Assembly (NCBI GenBank): GCA_013152135.1
Contig: JAADGX010000015.1
Location: 4,648 to 9,834, forward strand
Reading direction: 5' to 3'
DNA: 5,187 nt
Origin: Chlorobiota bacterium
GTDB lineage: Bacteria; Bacteroidota; Ignavibacteria; SZUA-365; JAADGX01
The notes below the pieces were generated by a model. That model had not been told where the DNA came from and made no database searches. It saw nothing but the letters and a program-made list of their open reading frames with translations. This document shows, one piece after another, positions 1 through 5,187 of the stretch. The number at the start of each line of letters is the position of its first letter. The first letter of the stretch is position 1. The position numbers and the translations under genes were made by a program.

Positions 1-616
1 CACCTGTGATGAGCAGTATATTACGACAAAGATTGGATGCATTATTGAGCAACTCGGAGATTGTCGCATACAAACCATCCCATAACGCCGTTTGTATCCC
101 GGAATGGATGGCATCGATACCAGTTTTCAGCAACTCCTTGTCATTGGTCATAAACACCTTGACAATAGCGTGATTCTCCGCAGTTATAAGCGTGGCTTCA
201 TCGCAGGTACCGTCAAAACGATCAAAGAACGCATACAAAACGTCCCTGACCCGGTACCTGACACTGTCGTCGAAACGCGCGGCCCGGTCCACGAGAACAG
301 CGGCGGAAAGGCATCCCGGGGGTGGACAATCGAGTTGAAACGACTCGATGACCTTCTCCTGCTCCACGACTGTCAGGTTTTTTGCTGTTATTCCGAACGT
401 TGTTTTACCTGCGCATTTCGCCTCGAATTCAATCGCGACCCGGGGGAAATCGTAGCTGTCGACGCTCATGATTCGCACTTCGGGCTGGGAGCACACGGTG
501 TGGATCATCACCGGGAACAGCGCAAGCGCCACAATCGCGCACGTAAACCAGGACGTTTTCCTTCCGTCTTGAAACCGACAGATGAAATCAGATTCCCTTA
601 GGATATTCTTGCACAT
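1..616 (-). CDS. Exported protein with degenerate VWA-like domain, 3' end outside the window (gene C)
   Basis: The minus-strand frame is open from an ATG at 616-614 to the window edge (205 codons, no stop). The start is well fixed: an in-frame TGA lies at 628-626, and a weak Shine-Dalgarno GAGAG (627-623) sits 6 bases upstream. Residues 1-22 are a long polar n-region, 23-38 a hydrophobic core (WFTCAIVALALFPVMI), with likely signal peptidase I cleavage near 43-44 (VCS/Q). Residues about 47-97 form a beta-rich domain with the pattern 'VDSYDFPRVAIEFEA...ITAKNLTVVEQ', of a kind that I recall preceding VWA domains in FCB-group proteins. Residues about 104-205 look like a VWA domain: first strand AAVLVD, a helix at 119-134, 'KELLKTGIDAI', the TALWDGLYATI helix and a strand ending NILLITG, where the chain leaves the window. 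The first metal-site motif, normally DxSxS, reads D110-R-A-A-R, so metal binding is doubtful; the Thr of TALWDG (176) is kept. No function beyond a probable protein-binding surface role can be given. It may end in a sorting tail like its neighbours. Confidence 0.85.
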   Translation of the reverse strand, partial: MCKNILRESDFICRFQDGRKTSWFTCAIVALALFPVMIHTVCSQPEVRIMSVDSYDFPRVAIEFEAKCAGKTTFGITAKNLTVVEQEKVIESFQLDCPPPGCLSAAVLVDRAARFDDSVRYRVRDVLYAFFDRFDGTCDEATLITAENHAIVKVFMTNDKELLKTGIDAIHSGIQTALWDGLYATISELLNNASNLCRNILLITG

Positions 617-696
617 GATCGTCTCTCAAGATTAAATCAGACAGCCGGAAGCTGCGTTGTTTTCATATTGATTCCCCGTGAGAAAAACGGTGGCAG
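617..696. other. Short gap between genes B and C
   Basis: These 80 bases separate the TAA of gene B from the ATG of gene C. The best hairpin (642-645 with 651-654, 4 pairs) is too weak and has no following T run on the minus strand, so I see no intrinsic terminator; read-through from B into C is plausible. The gap holds a 9-codon ATG frame (666-637, minus) with GGGGA 6 bases upstream, discussed under findings. Confidence 0.5.
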
Positions 697-3600
697 TTAT
701 TTCAACAAAAGAATTTTCCTCGTCTGAACCCTTTGCCCGATAATCAATTGCGTGAAATACACGCCGGTGGATAATCCGTTTGCATTAAACACGACAGAAT
801 AATCGCCCGGCTGTAGAGATGTATCGACCAACGTCGAAACGATACGGCCGAACCGGTCGGTCACGATCAGCCTGGTGAAAACCGCCTGGCCGCCGTCAAT
901 ACGAAAACGGAGCCGCGTAGATGGATTAAATGGATTGGGGCTATTAGGGAACAGAACGAAACGGGGGCCCGCGTTCATGGGTTCAACGCATTCGCCGCTG
1001 ACGGTTACCAAACCGTCCGTCCATTTCACGCGCATCATTCCCGCGTTTACATCAGCAGTGTCAATCCGAATCGGAGAGCGGGCAACCAGCAGCGCTTGAT
1101 TTCCCGCCCCGAACACCGCTTCCATCTGGAGATGAAACAGTGGGCCTGCTCCTGCCGTTAACGCGGAGCCGGGAGCAGCCGCGCTAGATATTTCCACTAT
1201 CCCCGGCCCAACATCGAGTTTGACGGAGGGATTCCAACCCGAAGCCGTCAACGAATTTTCCGTTACAACGCCCGTGCAGGACACGACGTCTTTATCGAAC
1301 GCGATTCGAAGGCGGTACTGTTCGATACGTTTGCCCGCAATCTCATCGATCAATACCGGAACGAGAATGCGTTCCCCGTATTGCAAAAGGTTATCCGCCG
1401 GGATAGCAAGGTTGACGAGCCTGGGAATTCCCACAACGAATAGCGTGACGAAACAGTTCTCCTCGGAGGCATTATCAGCAGTCGCGATCATGGTGAAATC
1501 ACGGAGCGCGCCGGAATCAGCGGCAACGGGGTGCACGTTCCAGGAAACTACTCCCGTTTCTCCAGTCCCCAGCGTTCCGGGAACGAGTGCTTTTTCCGAT
1601 ACCTCGCCTGCGGCCAAAGCCACGCCGTTCCCGGGAATCACCAGTACCCGAACGTTTTTCGCTTGCATAGAACCGATATTGGATACCGTCGCGGTGACCG
1701 TGAACGGATTGCGCTCGTAATCGTTGCGGGAAATGAGATAATGGAGAGTATCGGCCGGCGAGGTTTGACACAACATTGCCAACTGTGGTTTGCCCATACC
1801 GGGCACAAAGACACGTACAACGCACTCGACAAGTTCTATATCATCCGCCCGCACTTGTACGCGGATCTCTACGGTTCCATCCTGTTGGCGTGCCTGCATC
1901 ATCACCCGCCAGGTGGCCACCGCTGAATCGCCGGGCGGGAGCGAAGTGGTAACCTGCTGCTGAGGGTTACCAATAACCTGTACATCAGGAGACTGCGGCA
2001 GTATGACGGCGGTGAGATTCCTCAAAGCATCAAGGCCCGTGTTCCGCACCAACAAACGAACTGAAAATGGATTCGGTGAATAATCGCCACGCAACGAATC
2101 GATGACAAGCGCAGATGGACCGCTGCACTGTATCTCCAGCTTTCCGACATCCGTACGCGGAATGAGCACATCACGACAGCACGCACCTCCGTGTCCTGCA
2201 TTATCCTTCACTTCCGCACAAATACGGACCGTCGTCGTGTCACCACGAGGTATCGGTCGCAACCTGTATACAGCTCTTGTTTCTTCACCTGGTTGGAGAT
2301 CGGGCAAGGTCTTGATGACGGATTCCCCAGCGTCGAGTTCCACCCCTGCGGGTAAGAGCAGGGTAACGTTGATTCCCATACCGACCGCCCTACCGCTATT
2401 TCTGACCGTTACAACATATTCAAATGGATCCGGTGAATACCGACCTCCTGCAAAAATAATGGAATCCGGCGCTTCACAGTGAACAGTATATGACGAAGCC
2501 CGTGCCGCTGGCACGTATATGGGAACCCGGCAATCCTCGAACAACGGTGCATTCTCGTATCCACCGACACCCCGCACCTGAAGTATCAGCGAATCCATTC
2601 TTCCAACCGTTCTAGGCAATGCTCGCATCATCCAGGAGTGAGTAACCGATACACCGGGCAGCAGTTCGCCAATGTTGACGAGCGGTGATCCAGAGACAGG
2701 TGTGAACCGGGGTGGCCCGGCAAAGAACAGCCGTGTCTGTCGTGAAGGCACTTCTCCCTTGTTCGCAACAACCACGGTTACTCGAAACGGATTCGGTATG
2801 TACGTCGCAAGCGCTTCGTCGAACCGCAGACTGTCAACTTCAGCACGACACGTGAGCGAGAGTTCCGGACGCATGGCATGCTGAACCCAGAGCTCGTGTT
2901 CACATATCGAGGACGAGAGATTCCGCCCCGTGATCATGACGCGCAGCCTGTCAACCCCGTCCAGCATTCTAGGATTCACCCTGAGATGAAATACAGCTCT
3001 GACCGTGTCGCCGGCATCCAGTGAGTCAGCGAGCAGACGAAAGGCACCCAACGTATCGACAATATTGAAGCGGTAATCGTGAAGTAAAAGCGCCTGTACA
3101 TCGAAAACGCGCTCGATTCCACTGTTCCAGGCGACGAGGTGAACGGGGAATTCTTGCGGGACGTATGTGGTATCACGAAACAAGATACTGTCCGGCGCAC
3201 GCAATTCGCAGCGAAGGGGAGATTGACGAAACGCCCCAATGAAGACATTCCACTGGCACGTGGAGATGAGGGTGTCCACGCCGAAATGGAATTCCACCGT
3301 CAGCACGGTATCCGACAAGATAGGACTGGGAATACGAATCCGCCACTCAATTGTCGCACTGTCGCCGGGAAGTATTGTGGAAATCATGCTGCACGAATCC
3401 AAGGGATCCGCCAACGACAGCGCATCCGGTATACGCAAACAGGCGCGGACACCGTTTACCGGACCGGAGCCTTCATTGTGCAAGGTGAGAAAGACAGAAA
3501 AAGGATCGGGGGAATACGCCTGAAGAACGGCATTGTATCTGACTGTATCCGTTCCTGCAGTAACACAACGAAGACTGTCGATTAGAACGGAATACCGCGT

Positions 3601-3699
3601 ATGCTCCTTGTTACTTCCACTTGCCACCGTATCGGCGCGCTGCGCGGAACCGGCTCCACACCATAATAGCATCAGCGCCGTGACAATTACTACGCGCAT
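697..3699 (-). CDS. Secreted six-repeat Ig-like / cohesin-like protein with T9SS sorting tail (gene B)
   Basis: This is a complete 1000-residue protein. I start it at ATG 3699 rather than the TTG at 3750 because GGGAGG lies 8 bases upstream and the ATG begins a classic signal peptide: MR, hydrophobic VVIVTALMLLW, then CGAGSA, with cleavage near residue 19/20. The TTG would put 17 residues, several aromatic, in front of it. Six Ig-like repeats follow (about 38-156, 160-275, 278-398, 402-516, 520-635, 638-760). They resemble DUF11/CARDB-type beta-sandwiches: most open with C-x-A/S-x-x-D, then Y-x-P-[DN]-P-F, a strand with N-x-G, 'LPPGDSA', a W/Y strand, and close with C-x-V-x-[IV]-[FY]-V-P. Residues about 762-908 are cohesin-like (GERILVPVLID, YRLRIAFDKDVV, LFHLQMEAVFG). 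After the linker DGLVTVSGECVEPMNAG comes the tail, 914-1000: NSPNPFNPST, DRFGRIVSTL, LSTGVYFTQL, RKILLLK. Such tails direct cargo through the outer membrane T9SS for release or surface anchoring. No catalytic motif is seen. A stalk, adhesin or matrix role is inference. Confidence 0.93.
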   Translation of the reverse strand: MRVVIVTALMLLWCGAGSAQRADTVASGSNKEHTRYSVLIDSLRCVTAGTDTVRYNAVLQAYSPDPFSVFLTLHNEGSGPVNGVRACLRIPDALSLADPLDSCSMISTILPGDSATIEWRIRIPSPILSDTVLTVEFHFGVDTLISTCQWNVFIGAFRQSPLRCELRAPDSILFRDTTYVPQEFPVHLVAWNSGIERVFDVQALLLHDYRFNIVDTLGAFRLLADSLDAGDTVRAVFHLRVNPRMLDGVDRLRVMITGRNLSSSICEHELWVQHAMRPELSLTCRAEVDSLRFDEALATYIPNPFRVTVVVANKGEVPSRQTRLFFAGPPRFTPVSGSPLVNIGELLPGVSVTHSWMMRALPRTVGRMDSLILQVRGVGGYENAPLFEDCRVPIYVPAARASSYTVHCEAPDSIIFAGGRYSPDPFEYVVTVRNSGRAVGMGINVTLLLPAGVELDAGESVIKTLPDLQPGEETRAVYRLRPIPRGDTTTVRICAEVKDNAGHGGACCRDVLIPRTDVGKLEIQCSGPSALVIDSLRGDYSPNPFSVRLLVRNTGLDALRNLTAVILPQSPDVQVIGNPQQQVTTSLPPGDSAVATWRVMMQARQQDGTVEIRVQVRADDIELVECVVRVFVPGMGKPQLAMLCQTSPADTLHYLISRNDYERNPFTVTATVSNIGSMQAKNVRVLVIPGNGVALAAGEVSEKALVPGTLGTGETGVVSWNVHPVAADSGALRDFTMIATADNASEENCFVTLFVVGIPRLVNLAIPADNLLQYGERILVPVLIDEIAGKRIEQYRLRIAFDKDVVSCTGVVTENSLTASGWNPSVKLDVGPGIVEISSAAAPGSALTAGAGPLFHLQMEAVFGAGNQALLVARSPIRIDTADVNAGMMRVKWTDGLVTVSGECVEPMNAGPRFVLFPNSPNPFNPSTRLRFRIDGGQAVFTRLIVTDRFGRIVSTLVDTSLQPGDYSVVFNANGLSTGVYFTQLIIGQRVQTRKILLLK
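1420..3588 (-). repeat. Six tandem ~360-bp units encoding Ig-like domains in gene B
   Basis: Unit boundaries on the minus strand are about 3588-3232, 3222-2875, 2868-2506, 2496-2152, 2142-1795 and 1788-1420. Each contains a first-strand Cys and a last-strand Cys (protein residues 45/148, 164/266, 284/390, 408/507, 525/626, 644/749). Units 1, 3, 4, 5 and 6 carry P-[DN]-P-F or R-N-P-F; unit 2 has P-Q-E-F instead. At DNA level most of the unit is strongly diverged, but the codons for this motif keep a recognisable plus-strand string close to AAATGGATTCGGTGAATA (e.g. 2064-2082 and 2422-2439), recurring roughly every 360 bases. The divergence points to old duplication and not to a recent, unstable repeat. 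Confidence 0.85.
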
Positions 3700-3707
3700 G
3701 CAACAAG

Positions 3708-3713
3708 CCTCCC
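3708..3713 (-). promoter_or_regulatory. Shine-Dalgarno of gene B
   Basis: The minus strand reads GGGAGG here, 8 bases before the ATG at 3699. It is the best ribosome site in the window and decides the start in favour of ATG 3699 over the upstream TTG at 3750. Confidence 0.75.
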
Positions 3714-3723
3714 AATATGAGCC

Positions 3724-3751
3724 AGTATACCAGAATGAAGATTCACACAAA
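3724..3751 (-). promoter_or_regulatory. Possible promoter of gene B
   Basis: Minus strand TTTGTG (3751-3746), a 16-base spacer, then TATACT (3729-3724). TATACT is one mismatch from the sigma-70 -10 consensus, while the -35 is poor. It lies between the terminator of gene A and the Shine-Dalgarno of gene B, where a promoter is expected if the terminator is efficient, and would give a leader of under 20 bases. It does not match the TTTG/TAnnTTTG pattern of Bacteroidota. Weakly supported. Confidence 0.22.
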
Positions 3752-3752
3752 C

Positions 3753-3789
3753 AAAAAAAACCGGAAGTCGTGAGAACTTCCGGTTTTTT
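3753..3789 (-). terminator. Intrinsic terminator after gene A
   Basis: The perfect arms CCGGAAGT (3761-3768) and ACTTCCGG (3776-3783) enclose a 7-base loop. The arms are flanked by 8 A (3753-3760) and 6 T (3784-3789), so the stem can extend to 14 pairs. On the minus strand the hairpin is followed by eight T. It begins 15 bases after the TAG of gene A. The symmetry means it could also stop plus-strand transcription, although no plus-strand gene is visible. Confidence 0.9.
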
Positions 3790-3804
3790 GATTACTGCAT
3801 CATG

Positions 3805-5187
3805 CTACTTCGCCACGATCATTTTCCGGATCGCGTGAAAATTCGGCGTTTCGAAACGATAGAAATACACGCCGCTTGGAACCGAAGAAGCGTCAAAGAC
3901 ACTCGTGTAACTCCCCTTCTTTCTAAACTCGTTGACCAGAACCGCTACTTCGCGTCCCAATGCATCCATCACAACCAGCTTGACATGCGTGTCTTCTGGA
4001 ACAGTGAACTGGATAGCCGTTGTTGGATTGAACGGATTCGGGCTGTTCTGGGCTACGATGTATTTATCCGTAGCGTTCATCGGTCGGATACACTCACCCG
4101 ACACCGTAACCATGCCATCGGTTAATCGCGTACTGATAGTTCCATTGTTGATCCGGGTCAATGAACTATCAAACCGAAGATCGGAAACAGCGTTCTTGAG
4201 ATGGTTTGGCGGTGCGCCGAATACCGCCGACATTTCCAGGTAGAGCAATGTGCCCGAACCTGAGAGTGGTGTCGTGGCATTCGTGATGTGCGCTCTGGCC
4301 AATCCCGGTTCGTTCGCAGGATCAGGTATTTCAATCTCCTCTTCGGTCCAGTTCGACGTCAGCGTCCCCGCCCGCTGAATACCCACGAAATTCACGATCG
4401 TCGGATCGAAGCGAACGAAAAGATCAATGTCCTTTATTCCTTTTTGATCACTTTCATCGATAAAGATCGGAACATGGATATTTTCGCCTCCATAATACCC
4501 GACATTATCCTGCGGTATGAGCAACGCCGAAACAAATGGCAACCCGACAACAAAAACAGAATCCGTGCACCGGTACGTCTGATCGTCATCGGTGACAATC
4601 TGGACGCTAAAGACAAACCACTTACCGATCCTCTGTGGTGTCGGTATCATTCTCCAGACGGCAACCGCAGTATCGCCAACAACGACGTTGAACGGCGTAA
4701 AATCTTTTGTCGGCATTTCCGTATCAGGCATGATGAAACCGGGAGGAGGAAGAACCGTACCGCGTACGCCTTGCGCTTGCGAACCGCCGGTACTCACCAC
4801 TTTTACTACGAACTGAACAGTATCAGGAACATATTTCCCGCTAACTGGATCAAAGTGAACCGTATCAGGTGGAATCGTCTCACATATCGGTTCCAGGAAC
4901 GGCGCACCGAGGGGCGGCACGTAAATAGTCAGATTACAAAAGGCATCCGTAAGTGGATCGCCCCTTTGATCCACCCCGTTAACCTTTATGGTAATCTCTT
5001 CATTCGTCCCGATAGCATGCCGTAAAGCGACAATCGACCAGACGAATTCTACGACACTGTCAACACCAATGCTTCCTTGTCCCGGCAAACACTGTGTGTT
5101 ATTCCCCCCCGTCAATCTTAGACCTGTCTGGGGCGTATTAAAGGTTAACGTCGCACAAACAGAATCCGCTGGATCCGAGCCCGTATT
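3805..5187 (-). CDS. Ig-like repeat / cohesin-like protein with T9SS sorting tail, 5' end outside the window (gene A)
   Basis: The frame is open from the window edge to TAG at 3807-3805, giving 460 visible residues; the true start lies beyond 5187. A TTG at 5115 begins mid-domain and is not a credible start, since the coding pattern continues upstream of it. Visible residues 1-91 are the larger, C-terminal part of one Ig-like repeat (last-strand Cys84 in FCNLTIYVPP). Residues 94-216 are a complete repeat with Cys102 and Cys207. Residues about 217-369 are cohesin-like (ENIHVPIFIDESDQKG, DLFVRFDPTIVNFVG, LLYLEMSAVFGAP). The linker DGMVTVSGECIRPMNA matches gene B almost residue for residue. The tail, 376-460, has NSPNPFNPTT, MDALGREVAVLV, VPSGVYFYRF and KMIVAK. 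By family knowledge this is cargo of the type IX secretion system, released or bound at the cell surface. A is a paralogue of B. Its missing N-terminus could hold more repeats, a VWA domain, or an enzyme, so function cannot be assigned. Confidence 0.92.
   Translation of the reverse strand, partial: NTGSDPADSVCATLTFNTPQTGLRLTGGNNTQCLPGQGSIGVDSVVEFVWSIVALRHAIGTNEEITIKVNGVDQRGDPLTDAFCNLTIYVPPLGAPFLEPICETIPPDTVHFDPVSGKYVPDTVQFVVKVVSTGGSQAQGVRGTVLPPPGFIMPDTEMPTKDFTPFNVVVGDTAVAVWRMIPTPQRIGKWFVFSVQIVTDDDQTYRCTDSVFVVGLPFVSALLIPQDNVGYYGGENIHVPIFIDESDQKGIKDIDLFVRFDPTIVNFVGIQRAGTLTSNWTEEEIEIPDPANEPGLARAHITNATTPLSGSGTLLYLEMSAVFGAPPNHLKNAVSDLRFDSSLTRINNGTISTRLTDGMVTVSGECIRPMNATDKYIVAQNSPNPFNPTTAIQFTVPEDTHVKLVVMDALGREVAVLVNEFRKKGSYTSVFDASSVPSGVYFYRFETPNFHAIRKMIVAK
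4540..5187 (-). repeat. Ig-like repeat units in gene A (one partial, one full)
   Basis: The full unit is about 4908-4540 and the partial one 5187-4915. They align with the units of gene B by the closing strand C-x-[LV]-x-[IV]-[FY]-V, the 'W-[RS]-[MI]' strand and the opening ICETIPPDTVHF. The full unit has KYVPDTVQF where most gene B units have Y-x-P-N-P-F, so the motif is partly lost. Its Cys pair is 105 residues apart, within the range seen in gene B. Confidence 0.75.

Noticed and set aside
488..502. Lipoprotein signal in gene C (HTVC)
   Set aside because: The residues before Cys do not match the lipobox (no small residue at -1 and His at -3).
92..601. Plus-strand open frame of 169 codons
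   Set aside because: It is antisense to gene C, which has a signal sequence, a fixed start and a VWA-like pattern. The plus product has no recognisable domain and no ribosome site that I could see.
642..654. Hairpin CAGC-loop-GCTG between genes B and C as a terminator
   Set aside because: It has only four pairs and no T run follows on the minus strand.
1220..1926. Overlapping plus-strand frames opposite gene B
   Set aside because: They lie opposite well-conserved Ig-like and cohesin-like segments and show low-complexity Ser/Thr/Arg products typical of antisense shadows.
1420..3588. CRISPR array or tandem satellite suggested by a string recurring about every 360 bases
   Set aside because: The spacing equals one protein repeat and the string is the codons for Y-x-P-N-P-F. 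The rest of the unit has diverged in DNA, so it is a coding repeat.
3640..3699. Lipoprotein signal in gene B (LLWCG)
   Set aside because: The residue before Cys is Trp, which does not fit the lipobox, whereas GSA/Q gives a normal signal peptidase I site.
3139..3838. Plus-strand frames near the start of gene B, one crossing the terminator
   Set aside because: They run antisense to the gene B repeats and signal peptide; the last one crosses the symmetric hairpin. No domain or upstream signal supports them.
4288..5025. Plus-strand open frame of 245 codons opposite gene A
   Set aside because: Its product is an Arg/Asn-rich chain with no domain pattern and lies wholly within the conserved gene A coding region. 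It is a shadow.

Overview
The window carries three genes, all on the minus strand, so transcription runs from high to low coordinates. In order they are gene A (3805-5187, 5' end outside the window), gene B (697-3699, complete) and gene C (1-616, 3' end outside the window). All three encode exported proteins, or the ends of them. A and B finish with the type IX secretion system (T9SS) type A sorting tail (NSPNPFNP...T, then SGVYF, then a terminal K-x-hydrophobic-K stretch). That tail is known only from the Bacteroidota/Chlorobiota/Ignavibacteriota (FCB) group. Base composition looks close to balanced by eye. I infer an FCB bacterium, perhaps of the Ignavibacteriota/Kapaibacteria side, where long secreted proteins built from Ig-like repeats, a cohesin-like domain and this tail are common. 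The exact lineage cannot be fixed from this window.

Region by region: 5187-3805 holds the C-terminal 460 codons of gene A: part of one Ig-like repeat, one full repeat, a cohesin-like domain and the sorting tail. A strong intrinsic terminator (3753-3789) follows it directly. Gene B has a good Shine-Dalgarno (3708-3713) and an ATG at 3699. It encodes a 1000-residue protein: signal peptide, six tandem ~120-residue Ig-like repeats, cohesin-like domain, sorting tail. After an 80-base gap with no convincing terminator comes gene C. Its visible 205 codons encode a signal sequence, a short beta-rich N-terminal domain and most of a von Willebrand factor A (VWA)-like domain whose first metal-binding motif is degenerate. 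Gene C has no stop in the window, so a search that requires a closed reading frame misses it; the open frame on the opposite strand (92-601) is its shadow.

Taken together this is a tandem cluster of related cell-surface or secreted proteins, A and B being clear paralogues over about 400 residues. The most notable structural feature is a cysteine pair in every repeat, 99-106 residues apart, which predicts one strand-A to strand-G disulfide per domain. I see no enzyme active site, no RNA gene, no mobile element and no CRISPR array. The role is most likely structural or adhesive, which is inference from architecture.
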